Positions 1 through 10,503 of a stretch of 64,000 nucleotides of DNA are shown piece after piece. Made by a program: the position numbers and the translations under genes. Positions within the stretch are counted from its first letter, which is position 1; each line of letters starts with the position of its first letter. This stretch comes from Bactericera cockerelli (lineage: Eukaryota; Arthropoda; Insecta; Hemiptera; Triozidae): the NCBI GenBank assembly GCA_024516035.1, contig CM044959.1:19550525-19614524 (forward strand), given 5' to 3'. Below the pieces are notes generated by a model. The model was given only the letters and a program-made list of their open reading frames with translations, did not search any database and was not told the origin of the DNA.

Positions 1-5
1 AGAGA

Positions 6-86
<81 letters not shown>

Positions 87-112
87 CGAGAGAGAGAGAG
101 AGAGAGAGAGAG
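1..112. repeat. (AG)n microsatellite at the window edge
   Basis: Almost pure AG dinucleotides with a few GGG and CGAG interruptions. It is cut by the window start, so its full length is unknown. Confidence 0.95.
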
Positions 113-394
113 ATGAATGGAGAAGCAGTGGGATGTATCTTCAGGCGAATTGTGTTGAAAGGATACATTGTAGATTGTAGGCACAGAACCCGTGCTACCA
201 GTAATCTGAAGAGTTCAATAGTGCACAGAGTCAGGGCTGTTTAAGTAAGAGTCAAGGGGTAAAGGGGGGGGAGGGGTCGCCCACTAGCAGCTATGGCGGC
301 CCAAATAATAAGGAAATAGGAACCTTGTGATGAGACAGCTGGACAGTTCATAAATAACAAAAGGTTTGGGAACATCTGAAGTAGAAAGCGAAGG

Positions 395-890
395 CGTCTT
401 TCTATTGGAATAAGGTCAGTAACTCTCTGTTGGAATAAGGTCAGTAACTCTCTGTTGGGATAAGGTCAGTAACACTCTGTTGGGATAAGGTCAGTAACTC
501 TCTGTTGGGATAAGGTCAGTAACTCTCTGTTGGGATAAGGTCAGTAACTCTCTGTTGGGATAAGGTCAGTAACTTTCTGTTGGGATAAGGTCAGTAAGTC
601 TCTGTTGGGATAAGGTCAGTAAATCACTGTTGGGATAAGGTCCGTAACTCTCTGTTGGGATAAGGTCAGTAACTCTCTGTTGGGATAAGATCAGTAACTC
701 TCTGTTGGGATAAGATCAGTATCTCTCTGTTGGGATAAGGTCAGTAACTCTCTGTTGGGATAAGGTCAGTAACTCTCTGTTGGGATAAGGTCAGTAACTC
801 TCTGTTGGAATAAGGTCAGTTAGTCTCTGTTGGGATAAGGTTAGTAACTAGTAACTCTCTCTTGGAATAAGGTCAGTAACTCAGTATAAA
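395..890. repeat. 25-bp minisatellite, about 19 copies
   Basis: Tandem copies of a 25-bp unit containing GTTGGGATAAGGTCAGTAA. Copies differ by scattered substitutions (GGGA or GGAA, GGTCAG or GATCAG). Copies at both ends are the most divergent, which fits internal expansion. No coding function is seen. Confidence 0.95.
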
Positions 891-1299
891 CAGAACAGAA
901 AACAGAAACACACTACCCGAGGTCTCTAGACAGCCCTCCTAGACCCTGCTAATACTTACCTTAGCGACTTTAGCGAGCCTTTGCCTTTCTTCCTGTCTAT
1001 AGAATACTCCGGTGGCCCAAAAGGATGTACGGCAATGCCTCATAATGTACGAGTATACACATAGGCTACGGTTATAGGGCAAATAAACACAGGGCCATTT
1101 ACTTGTATTCAGCCAAAATACTAAACACAGTCAACTTGGATATAAGAGAACTCAGGGGACCGGAATTTTTTTCTCTTGTAGGTTTCTCTTATAAAAAAGT
1201 TATTTTCCCTTTTAGAAAGCTTAATTTGACTTGGAAATTTTTCTCTAACATCCCCTTAACTTACCAAATGGGCACTACAGCCCGATGTGAGCCTTGGCC
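891..1299. other. Stretch without a recognisable gene
   Basis: Mixed-composition sequence between the minisatellite and the L3 element. The right part may be more of the same LINE 3' region, since open frames here run into the L3 terminus, but no conserved protein motif is visible. Confidence 0.4.
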
Positions 1300-1533
1300 T
1301 CCTCTTCTCCACGTAGGTATCTCAAATCAGGTGGAAGAGAGTTGGGTGGAGGAGATTGCCACAGGCAATAACCCCGCCCTTTAGGTAGGACATTATTGTT
1401 ATTTTCTTTTTTTTACTTATTTATTTTGTCATTTGTTTGTTTTTTTTTTTTTTTCTTTTCTTAATTTTATACTGTTACCATTGTACTTTGTCCTCCTAAT
1501 AAAGCTTAAAAAAAAAAAAAAAAAAAAAAAAAA
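1300..1533 (+). mobile_element. L3: LINE 3' terminus with poly(A) tail
   Basis: Carries the L3 signature GGCAATAACCCCGCCCTTTA preceded by GGGTGGA. It ends with a polyadenylation signal in CTAATAAAGCTT and then about 29 A, the hallmark of a retroposed 3' end. The same block recurs at 22703 (+), 37700 (-) and 56440 (-), where the tail is TAA-rich instead. No reverse-transcriptase domain is attached, so this is a strongly 5'-truncated copy. Confidence 0.75.
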
Positions 1534-2822
1534 TCACAACACTGTCCCAAGACCTCCTTGCCATGACGAACCTGTCGGGAAGCTCACTCAGAAGATAATG
1601 TCGCCGATATGTAGGAGAGACCCTTCCTCTGTTTTGCTTTCGTCTAATGTGTTTTCCATGTTATCCAGGACGGGAGTAGGGGGGGGGCATTGTCGCCTTG
1701 CAAGGGTACACATGTCGCAATTATTGTCGCTCCTGGCTGCCTGGGAGAGCGAGGAGTAATCTTGTAAACAATATTGTATACACTGCTTTCTGCTGATACT
1801 GGATCCATGTTGGAACACACATTGGTAAGTCCCTCATGGTATAGGTAGCTAATAGGTATAGCTTGCAAGCGAAACAGTCGAGACCACCCATCTTCATGAA
1901 AATTTGTGGAATTAAATGCCTAATAATTAATACAAAATTTACAAGTCAGGAAACTAAACTGTTAGAGAGAGAAAGAAAAGGAATAAATTTTTTTTTCTTC
2001 CATATTTTTAATTTATAACCATGCATGATTTCTTTGTAAAAACTTATTAATAAGTTGTTCAAATAATAATGCCTAATAATAGAAAAGAAAAAAAAATCAT
2101 TTATTTTTAATATCATTTGACGCTTTTATTTTTAGGATGCTAAAAAGAGAATGATGAGTTACTGGACTCTACTAGGTATGTACAAAGTAAATTATATTAT
2201 CTGTGGATTCAATACACAGAATATTTACCTACCTATTATAAGCCCTCTTAACCACTTTGTTATTTATAATTATGTAGGAAGGTATTTATAAGTACATACG
2301 AGTACTATACATACCACCCTACTATAAACACACACAGGAAGCATCATGAATAAATAAGAAATGGAGAATTCGTAATGTCTCAAACCTGTCCTCCAAAATC
2401 GGCCATCTTTGTTAGTTTTACCACAGAGGAAAAAAAAAAAAAAAAAAAAATCTTACATGCTTTTAAAGCTAAAATAACGGTAGTCATATTTGATTACCGT
2501 CTTCATTTCTTTTTTTTTTCTCCATGGGAAGTATAGATTCAGTTAAAAGCAGCAGAAAACAACGAAGCAGACCAAACTGCTACTCAATTTATTCTCCAGC
2601 GAGTTGAAGAAAATTTCAGATCATTTGAATAGAATTTGAGAAGAAAAAGAAATCTAAATAAATGCCCACCCCTCCTGATCAACTCACAACAGTCACTTTC
2701 TTCAACAAAATGTCACAAGATTATGTACAAATTAAAAAATTCAGCGTAGACCGTTGGAAAAGTAGGATTTCTGTTTGCTATTTGAGTTTAACACGTCGCG
2801 CGTGTTAAACGCGTATTGTTCA
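1534..2822. other. AT-rich intergenic stretch
   Basis: No gene or clear repeat was recognised. There is an A run near 2431. Minus-strand open frames at 1588-1868 have no recognisable motif. Confidence 0.5.
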
Positions 2823-3290
2823 CGGTCGCTTTCAACCACTAAGATCATATAACATAGAGGGAACCCAATGTATCAAGATTTGCGTCCAGTAGGGACCATC
2901 AGCTGATTTCAAAATCAGTGCCGGAGTAGTAGTAATTTTTCTCTCGCGAAGGAGTCGGTACCTAAACTACCAAATTCTTCTAAAATAATATTTTTACTTT
3001 TTGCATACTTACCTATTAGTTATTTTTGTGATTGCTTCCTCTTTTACTTTCCTTATTTTCTACTTATTACGAGTATGTTGTAATATAAGATTTGGCATGT
3101 GACGTGAAAATTAAGGATGTTTAGATAAATTAAGGATGTTTAGATAACTGCATGAGGTAAACAAAAAATTTAAATAAATTGAACCAATCAGAGGCCGGGA
3201 TTTGTTGAAAGAAGGACCATCAGCTGTTCAAAGTTGGACGCACAAATTTGTTCAATTCGAGATAGGTAAGGTTCCCTACTTCCCTGTATA
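2823..3290. mobile_element. Possible inverted-repeat element with S5 debris
   Basis: Near 2866-2900 the motifs GCGTCCA and ACCATCAGCTG occur; near 3208-3245 the same motifs occur in inverted order, with AGGGAAC-type sequence outside both. This suggests an old foldback or MITE of about 430 bp. The segment 2823-2850 resembles the 3' tail of S5 in minus orientation. Boundaries and target duplication are not clear. Confidence 0.3.
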
Positions 3291-3327
3291 TTATAATTAT
3301 GATCTCAGTGCTTTCAACTGATGGGAT

Positions 3328-3562
3328 GCCAGCGTCGGTCGATGGCGCGTTAAATACTCCGGTTCTCGTAGGATCACCAAAAATTAGCAACGTCTAGTGA
3401 GGTGAAGACTTCGTGATGCTGTCATTCCGGCACAGCGCAGCCTGTTGAGGTTATTGTGGGTAGTAGGATTGTGAGTTTTTCTGCGAATGGAAAGTAAAAC
3501 CTCCGTCTTATATGACCATGCAGTTGAAAAACGACTTTAAACCCTATAAAAATAAATAAACT
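3328..3562 (+). mobile_element. S5 SINE (5S rRNA-derived), diverged copy
   Basis: Begins with GCCAGCGTC and continues with the 5S-like blocks GGTTCTCGTAGGATCACC and AGTGAGGTGAAGACTT. The S5 core follows (TGTGGGTAGTAGG, CTGCGAATGGA, AAAACCTCCGTC), then TATGACCATGCAGTTGAAAA and an A-rich end. Clearly older than the copies at 25.8, 28.3 and 51.8 kb. Confidence 0.8.
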
Positions 3563-4133
3563 GATGGCTGTTTTACCAACCATTCGCTATTACTTGGATG
3601 CAATATGTCAACTCCTCTGTTTAGGCCTTCGGCATGGATAGCGACCCCTCATAACTCCTATACAAGAGAGCAGCCTCATCAAAATTCTGCTAAAAGAAGA
3701 GGAAAGAAAAAACTTGATGTCTTTCTTTGTTCATTATCATAATAGCTTGTGTCGCCATTTTGTTATATTTTCGGAGTTGTTACTTTTTTCTCTGTTAAAT
3801 TGCATACATAAGTAATCTGGCTTGAATCTTGATAACAAGAGAGGAACGAGAGAAATACAACTTTTCTCCAAATAAACTTTTATATGTATTATGTAAATAA
3901 AAAGTTAAGAGAGCGTTCTCAAGAAAATGAAAACTTGTTCAATTCGTCTTTATGACAGGCAAGTGAAAGGCAGTCAAGGTAGATTCAATTTGGTTTTTAT
4001 GAAAATCAAACACCTCGACGGTATTGTGAAGAACGTCTTATACGTTGTAGGAGACAGCGTGGCAGAGTGTATAGTAAAAAGTAACGGTAAAGTTATCCGA
4101 GTTATTTTATTTTATTATTATCATTATTTGATT
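3563..4133. other. Stretch without a recognisable gene
   Basis: AT-rich sequence. The open frame at 3927-4163 shows no domain and runs into the tandem repeat that follows. Confidence 0.4.
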
Positions 4134-4282
4134 TTTGTTCCAACCAGTCTACAAATTTTCTGAGTTGCTGTTTATTCTTTGATGTTTTTTCAACCCGGTC
4201 TACAAAAGTTTCTGAGTTGTTGTTTTTCATGTTATTCTCTGATATTGGTTCAACACAGCCCACAAAAGTTTCTGAGTTGCTT
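4134..4282. repeat. Short tandem repeat, three diverged units
   Basis: Three related units of roughly 60 bp carrying CTACAAA or CCACAAA plus TTTCTGAGTTG. Copies are diverged. Confidence 0.6.
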
Positions 4283-4443
4283 ATATCAATAATGATCATT
4301 ACATTACATCTATTTTGACGTGCAAAAGATCTATTAAGAGTTATCTAGGTGCACACACAGTAATAAGTAATAGACTAATTAGCAGAAACATTTATATGAT
4401 AACTAAACACGCCATGGTTCCAACAAGTTGCTAATTAGCTGCG

Positions 4444-4450
4444 TATAAAA
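4444..4450 (+). promoter_or_regulatory. Candidate TATA box for the small secreted gene
   Basis: TATAAAA lies 94 bp upstream of the ATG at 4545, a normal spacing for an insect TATA promoter with a short 5' UTR. Transcription would start near 4475. Inferred from position only. Confidence 0.4.
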
Positions 4451-4544
4451 TCAACCTTCTGATCTTGTACTTTTTCATTGGAACATTGTCTTCACTTCAA
4501 CATTGTATCAACGTGGTACATCTACATCTACGAGTATTTTGACG

Positions 4545-5063
4545 ATGAGAAAGCTTTCAATCGTCTCTCTAGCTTTGATAGCTGCCTTCATCATAGAAGG
4601 TAAGGATTCTCCAAGGTTATCTTCTTTCTTCGTAATTTCCTTCTTCTTTCACTTCGCCTTTTCCGAAATCTAGGTACTTGGGGTCGACATTGTTCAACCT
4701 CTTAATCATAGTTCAGATTGGATGGTTCTAGCACTCCTACTTCGAATTTGCATGGCTAGATACCTTTCCTGATTTGCTTTATGTGGTCTCTTTGAGTTAT
4801 TATGTCCCATCTTTAGGAGGTATCACAACACTACGAGACACCTTTTAAAATCATTTGCTTAAGTAAATCATTGCTTTAGACGCTCAATATAAGTAATTCT
4901 TTCAAGAAATACAATCCCGTTATATTCCACAGTTCGTACCAGTGGCAACTCTCGAGTGCGCAAAACCTGGGATAATCATAGCAACAATTCGAATGAGAAC
5001 GCTGAAACAGACGGGACAGGACCTACAGGGGAAGTTTCCGCTGCATTCTATCATAACGTGTAG
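4545..5063 (+). CDS. Candidate two-exon small secreted protein (61 aa)
   Basis: Not in any family I recognise. Exon 1 is 4545-4599: it encodes MRKLSIVSLALIAAFIIE, a textbook signal peptide (basic start, hydrophobic core), and ends at a strong donor, G|GTAAGG, in phase 1. A matching acceptor, ATTCCACAG, precedes exon 2 (4933-5063), which completes the split codon as Val. Exon 2 encodes a hydrophilic Asn/Gly/Thr-rich tail starting RTSGNSRVRKTW and stopping at TAG 5061-5063. The TATA box, short leader, signal peptide and donor fit together. GC-rich sequence goes on to about 5180, and one other frame there reads well (PPPPAYIFASSALDS), so the end could be wrong through an indel or another splice. 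A salivary or other short secreted peptide is possible; that is inference only. Confidence 0.42.
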
Positions 5064-5383
5064 ATTAAGAAGTGTGGAAACCACCCCCGCCGGCCTACAT
5101 CTTCGCGTCCTCAGCACTAGACAGCGCTTGTATCGCCGGAGACGGATCCTCTCCTCGCCCCTCACAAAATTTCTTCCCGGTACAAATGTAAACATAAACA
5201 TAAAAAGTTCAATTTTTTTCAAGATCGAGATAGTTTCGGCATTTTTGCTGAAATAACAATAAGTAATTGTGATTTGAGCATCTTGAGCTTGGTTTTATGA
5301 TAAAAATCTTTTCTAAATTAGTTGTCAGTACCTTTTTAACTGTTTGATATTATTATGTAACTGTTAAGTTTAATCGCAAAAAG
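5064..5383. other. GC-rich then AT-rich stretch after the small gene
   Basis: 5064-5180 stays GC-rich like an exon but has no frame continuous with the upstream coding frame. It may be 3' UTR or missed coding sequence. The rest is AT-rich and featureless. Confidence 0.35.
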
Positions 5384-5782
5384 GATACCGAGGAAGAGAT
5401 TTGCAAAGTGTTACGTGTGGTGCTGTATGGAGCAGAGACGTGGACGATGAGAAAGAAGGAGGAAAAATATCTGGAGAGCTGCGAGATGTGGGTGTGGAGA
5501 AGACTAGAAGGAATCAAGTGGTCAGATAAAGCCAGAAATGAAGAAGTATTTAGAAGAGTTGGAGAGAAAAGAGAAATATTGAGAACCATGAACAGAAAAA
5601 GAAGCTGGCTGGGTCTCATACTGAGGAGAGATTTTCTGCAGAGAATCATCATGGAAGGAAATCTGGAAGGAAGAAGAAGGTTTGGAATGCTGACAAACAT
5701 GCTGAATGGAAGAACATTTGAACAAATGAAGGAGGATGCCCAATGCCCATGATCGAGTAAAGTGGAGAACGTCAAGTTGAAA
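5384..5782 (+). pseudogene. LINE reverse-transcriptase C-terminal fragment
   Basis: The frame from 5408 reads LYGAETWTMRK, then CEMWVWRRLEGIKW, then a SWLGLILR block and MKEDA. This is the familiar C-terminal tail of non-LTR retrotransposon ORF2 proteins (RTE/CR1-like type). Near 5740 the frame breaks: the next frame continues AHDRVKWRTSS to a stop near 5780, matching the family tail. The catalytic reverse-transcriptase core is absent, so the copy is 5'-truncated and dead. An S5 copy follows directly. Confidence 0.75.
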
Positions 5783-5784
5783 CC

Positions 5785-6001
5785 TATTGATGGCTCGTTG
5801 AATACACCGGTTCTCTTAAGACCACCAAAGTTAGGCAACGTCCAGCGAGATTAGGACTTGGATGCTGGCTCTTCTCGGTGCAACCCAGGCTGGGTGAGGT
5901 TAATGTGGGTAACAGGTTTGTTAGTTTCCTGCGAGTGGAGGGTTGAACCTCTGTCATAATTGACCATAAAGTTGAAATATGACATTAAACTCTAATAAAA
6001 C
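5785..6001 (+). mobile_element. S5 SINE, slightly 5'-truncated
   Basis: 5S-like head blocks (GTTGAATACACCGGTTCTC, AGGCAACGTCCAGCGAG, TTAGGACTTGGATG), then the core CCCAGGCTGGGTGAGGTTAA and an A-rich end. It lies directly against the LINE fragment before it. Confidence 0.85.
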
Positions 6002-6765
6002 ACACTAATAATACAAAAGGATTGGTGGGACATGAGTTTTCTTTCCTTCCAACCTGGGTGTTTTCTGTACTAGAAACCACTGGGTTGGAAGGATCTAACT
6101 CTCATCAAAGCTGGCTTTCTTTTTTCAAGTAAAGTGTCATGAAAATTAAGTCATGATTTTCGTTCTTTCTAAGTCTGTAGACTTAAGAAGCAAGGGAAAA
6201 AATGGAAATACATGACTGATGACTTCAGCATTGGTTATCCTATGCTAAGTAATACGCAAATCTAGACTTAGTGTCCAAGAGGTATTACAATTTTTTTAAA
6301 TATTAACTTTGGCCTTAAGAAACAATACATTAAGGATGTTATAAACTTTTTTTCTAAAATATTTTGTTTTGCAAGTTTACATTTTTGTTTCCATAAGTTG
6401 TAATAATTTTTCCTGTATTGAGTGTAAATCCTTAATCTAATTTATTTTATACAAAACAAAAAAAATTGCGTGTGTTCCCTGAACTGTGCTAGAGAATGTA
6501 TATTGGTATCTAATTTCTTATACTTTACTTATTTTATGTTGATCAACAAAATAATGAAAATATAAGTATGTTACATTTGTGTATAAACATGATAATATTA
6601 ATTATATCTTTTCTATTTGATAAAGTTTGCAGGAAGGTTTAGACACATTATAGTTAGTATCATTATTAAATTTACTTTGGTTCATATGGGCTGTGTGGGC
6701 CCCAGAGCAATAAGAGTGCAATTACCTCCACTACAGTACATAATTATTAGTAGAATAGTAAATAA
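6002..6765. other. AT-rich intergenic stretch
   Basis: No gene or repeat was recognised with confidence. Confidence 0.5.
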
Positions 6766-7048
6766 GTTTCTTTGTGTTATTATATCACTATTTCAGTGGG
6801 TAGCATGGAACTAAAGAACTTGCACAAGTTATCTTTTAATATTAAATAGCTTGATTTGACCATAATTCCACCAATGGTGTCTGCTCACAGTACTCACATC
6901 AAAGCATCTATTTATTTTTATCTCACAAGGTATATGAGTGGACCCCAGGCATTCAATTATAGAGAGAAAAATTATTGTCTCACTGGGTATCGAATGCAGG
7001 TCACTGTGTATGCAAGCCTAGTATGCTACTCACTCAGCCACGATTACA
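6766..7048 (-). mobile_element. tC SINE, old copy
   Basis: Read on minus: a tRNA-like head near 7048-6975, then the tC body (GGTATATGAGTGGACCCC on plus) and the end marked by GTGTTATTATATCAC. Strongly diverged compared with 15836-16127. Confidence 0.6.
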
Positions 7049-7570
7049 ACTAATTCTTCCCATAGAATAATAGATATCAAGAAGTGCAGTAATCTCTTTA
7101 GCAACTTCTTTATAAGTTGGATGTTGTCTCGAGACACCCTAATAAAATAATAAATTAATTACTTTAATGAGACACAAAGGAAAACTATTACTTGGTATCG
7201 CTCGTAAATCATATTGTTAGTATTTTGTAATAGGAAGTATTGGGTATATGTATGTACAACATGTTTAAATTGTGCATTTTTTATTGAGGAAAAATGTACG
7301 TGTCAATCGGGATTTGAACCCTACCGTTTGTTACCATTCAGATAAAATAATTGAGTAGGTAACAGTTACCTACTTACCTGATGCCTATTAATTAATTAGT
7401 TACCTATATGTTGTGTGGCTTATTTCTCATTGAGGAATATTACACAGAAATTTTTGAAATTTCCTTTATAAACCATTTATACTTCAGGTTAACAGAGTTT
7501 TGAACTTTCTAATTTACCTAAATAAGGGAAACGATATTCCCATCTTAAAAAAAAAAAAAACAGTAATACT
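7049..7570. other. AT-rich intergenic stretch
   Basis: A short tRNA-like B-box fragment may lie near 7305. An A run is at 7547. Nothing else was seen. Confidence 0.45.
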
Positions 7571-7735
7571 GTCGTGATTATAGTGCTCGATTAGGACTAT
7601 CATGTCCCATTATTCAAACAATAAGTCCAACGTAATATAAAAATTCTGCACATGTCACATCTGCATCGCCAACTCTGAGATGTGGAGAGTGTCGCCTTAA
7701 CCACAGAGCCATCGTATCATATCACTGAATTGAAT
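7571..7735 (-). mobile_element. tD SINE, degenerate
   Basis: Contains CGATTAGGACTATCATGTCC and CCCATTATTC, which match the 3' half of tD on minus. The tRNA-like head near 7690-7735 is badly decayed. Confidence 0.5.
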
Positions 7736-7874
7736 TAATAACACGTTATGAAGCTATCGAGACAGCCCGCGAGAAATATTCCGTCTGCGGCGATGGTGTC
7801 GCGCTATGTGGCGTGTCCACGAAACTGGGGCTCGTTTCCACACTTATTAATCTACACGCTATGATTCTATCATC

Positions 7875-8398
7875 AACAAGATCAACTTAAAGCTCAACAG
7901 AAAAAGGCTTTGTTAGTAGCCGATGCTCGCAAGGTATTTAGTGTGAAGGTGCCTGTTTCATTCCATCATGAAGGTCCAGAAGATCATCTAGAGGTGGCTT
8001 TGCATGATGTCGAACCTGTTGGCCAGGAACGGTCTGGACCCGTGACCCGGTCACGTGCTAAAATTGAGAGAATTATTGACGGACCTCCACCAAAGGCCAA
8101 ACCTAAGAGGTGGAATGGACTTCCACCAGTCAATGTCTCTCAGAGGTTGAATGGAGCTCCACCAGTCAATGTCTCTCAGAGATGGAATGAACCTCCACCA
8201 CAGGTCAATGAACCAAAGAGAGGGAGTGTGACAAAAACGAAGGTACTTGTGCCTACCAAAGACAGACGTTATAGGACGCGGTCAATAGCTCAGACGGAGA
8301 ACAATGTTCCGCCGAAGGACAGAGTCAAATCGGGCAGACCAGGAACTTTTGTCAGGTTGGTACGATTACTTTATTGCAGTGAATCTTCTTCCATATAA
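7875..8398 (+). CDS. Unrecognised open frame with short peptide repeats
   Basis: Open from just after a TGA at 7861 to the stop at 8396-8398. It reads KAQQKKALLVADARKVFSV, then GPVTRSRAKIERI, then three near-repeats built on WNGLPPVNVSQR, then a basic stretch. There is no ATG near the start, so it would need an upstream exon, or be a remnant. Proline-rich text with VTRSRAK is seen in some retroelement gag/pol tails, so a transposon origin is as likely as a host exon. A weak donor (CAG|GTTGGT) lies near 8355. I cannot assign a function. Confidence 0.3.
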
Positions 8399-8481
8399 GT
8401 GATGCTACCTATATAAATAGATTTATATAGGTACTACCAAAACCAAACTCTACATGGTATTCAAGTATGTGTGGTTATAAT

Positions 8482-8800
8482 AATTTACTAGTAGTTCTGT
8501 GAACTGTAAATCTCACACAGATTATTTTATCGAATTATAAATGTCATTTTAAACATGAGGGCATTGAGAGTATTGAGACCCTTCCTTCAATACCCCACTA
8601 GATGGGTTTAACTTCTTTTTTTTTAAATATGAACCGGCCCACTTTGGGGCCCTTTTTCGATTTTGACTACAGTGCGGATCCCTTAGCTTTCACGATCACT
8701 AAATTTCACTAATGCAATTCAATATTATTTTTGAAAGAGTATACAAATTTTCAATAAAATTAGAAAAATCATTTTCAATTTTCACAAAAACGGCCACCAT
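8482..8800. repeat. Dispersed repeat H, copy 1
   Basis: Aligns with 45165-45480 over about 300 bp. Shared blocks: CTGTGAACTGTAAA, CTCACACAGATT, ACAGTGCGG and CTTTCACGA. Type unknown; no tail or terminal repeats were identified. Confidence 0.7.
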
Positions 8801-10080
8801 GCGGCCCAAGCAACTTAAATCGACCAAAAAAGTAGGCAAATTCTATGACCCCAATGCAGAATGAATATGTAGCTATACAATTTTTTATCAATTTTGAAGA
8901 ATCCAATGGAGAGTTGTCGCGAAACAGAGAGACATTCAAACAGACTAACGAAAGCCTATTTTTCATTGTCAAACATGATAAGAATGCTTTATTGCAGTAA
9001 ACAGATGGCATATTCTCTCATTTATGAAAACAAAGGTAAGTCAAATACAAGCCTGCCTTCTGGGGAAGCAAAGTTCCAACATTCGTAAACAAACGGGGAA
9101 AATCTCAGCTCATTTTTAACATAAATATTATAATAAAAATAATTGCTGAGAGAAATGAAGAAGAAAGAACTCTGGATTCAGAACTCGAGTAGAAATGTAA
9201 AATCCTAATGACATCGCCCGAGGAGACGAAGAATAACATTAGATTAATTATAATGCTACATTTTAAATAAGTACGAATCCGAACATTTCTTAAGGGAAAC
9301 TCGGAACAAAAGACAAACAAACAAAAACAACGCTAACAAAAAAGTTTTACAAAAGAAAACAATTGTACAAGCTATGCTGCTGTACAGGGTTCATGAGAAT
9401 TGAGAGCTTGCACATTACAAGAACTCTGAAATAATTGGAGGGTTGTAATATAACAAAAAATAGGTGAAATCGACTCCGTAGATTTTGGAGTTAAAAAAAA
9501 AAAAAAAATCAACAGAAAAATTCTCAGCAGTCTGCAGAGATAGAAGCAACCGGAGGAGCCTCAAACTCAAACTCTGGCGTTAGCTTCAACACTACAAGGT
9601 ATGCTATACAAGGGTCAAAGCGTTAGATAATTATTTTCAGAGTAAAAGAAAACTCGAATTTTTATCACCAACATCACTTCTTAATGTGGTAGTTTGTATG
9701 CAGACACTTATCGGTGTAATTCAGAAATAAGTATAATTATTATGAAAATTTAACACGCGTAAAACAGTAGAAATACATTATTAAATTTACTAAACATTTT
9801 CTTTGAATCACATGTTTTTAATGGATTTTTTCGACATTTTAATTTTTTTCACTCGGTCTTATTTTATAGCAGAAGAAAAAGCTTTGGGTCATTTCCTTTG
9901 TTTCTACAGTATACAAATGAGACTAGGTATACATATTATAAATGAACATTATTTGACTGTGAGGAGGCCCTAATAAGAAAAATTCTCCTTCAGCGTTCTG
10001 ATAGAAAAATACGCATAATTAAAAAGAAACTGTCCAACCAACGTTTTCAACCTACAAGACATCTTGCAAAGCTTTCGGTG
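8801..10080. other. AT-rich stretch without a recognised gene
   Basis: Short open frames here (8775-9011 minus, 8894-9088 plus, 9105-9320 minus) show no domain or splice support. The part next to 10080 is probably the 3' UTR of the minus-strand exon that ends at 10081. Confidence 0.45.
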
Positions 10081-10503
10081 TTAATTTCTTCTACCACGGG
10101 ACCCCCTCTCCCACCTCTGCGTATGCTGGTACTGGTCTGAGTTTTTTGGTTTTTCTCTCCTACGACCTCGAGGCAGAAACGGCGTTTCCTCAGCAACTTT
10201 AGAATCTTCTGACGAATTTGGCTGTCCATTCCTCGTTTGGGCAGAAGGTATTACATTGCGTTTCATCTTGCCGGACTCCTTGATGATCTGCTTGAGGTCC
10301 TCCAGGATTTTCCTGTCTCTCTGCAGTCTGTTCATCGCGTACAGGTCCTCCAGATAGTTGGAGTGTTGCTCTACCTCGATATACATGGAGGAGTCGGGGG
10401 AGGTTAGAACCTGACTGTCGGGGGGGCTTGTGGGAAGCTGACTGTCTCCCACCTGGTTCACTATGAAGTAGCCGTCCCCTCTGACATTCACGTTGATGAC
10501 ACG
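10081..10503 (-). CDS. Terminal exon of an unrecognised minus-strand gene (candidate peptide precursor)
   Basis: On minus, an acceptor with a good pyrimidine tract (TTTACTTTTTCCAG) is followed in phase 0 by RVINVNVRGDGYFIVNQVG and a 140-residue frame ending in SRGRRN and TAA at 10083-10081. The sequence is GC-rich against AT-rich flanks, like the other exons. Visible features: a Ser/Pro/Asp-rich part, a charged helical part (LYAMNRLQRDRKILEDLKQI), a dibasic KMKR site, and TPFLPRGRRR, where Gly before Arg-Arg-Arg resembles an amidation plus cleavage site. No known family was recognised. The exon at 14458-14423 encodes a hydrophobic start ending in the same phase, so a joined 152-residue secreted precursor is possible. 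A structural or non-secreted protein is also possible. Confidence 0.5.
   Translation of the reverse strand, partial: RVINVNVRGDGYFIVNQVGDSQLPTSPPDSQVLTSPDSSMYIEVEQHSNYLEDLYAMNRLQRDRKILEDLKQIIKESGKMKRNVIPSAQTRNGQPNSSEDSKVAEETPFLPRGRRREKPKNSDQYQHTQRWERGSRGRRN

Noticed and set aside
395..890. CRISPR-like array
   Set aside because: Units are head-to-tail without unique spacers, in an insect genome. All tandem arrays here are minisatellites.
3927..4163. 78-codon open frame
   Set aside because: Ends in a tandem repeat and has no recognised motif.
5353..5838. 161-codon minus-strand open frame
   Set aside because: It is the antisense of the LINE reverse-transcriptase fragment and S5 head on plus, which have recognisable motifs.
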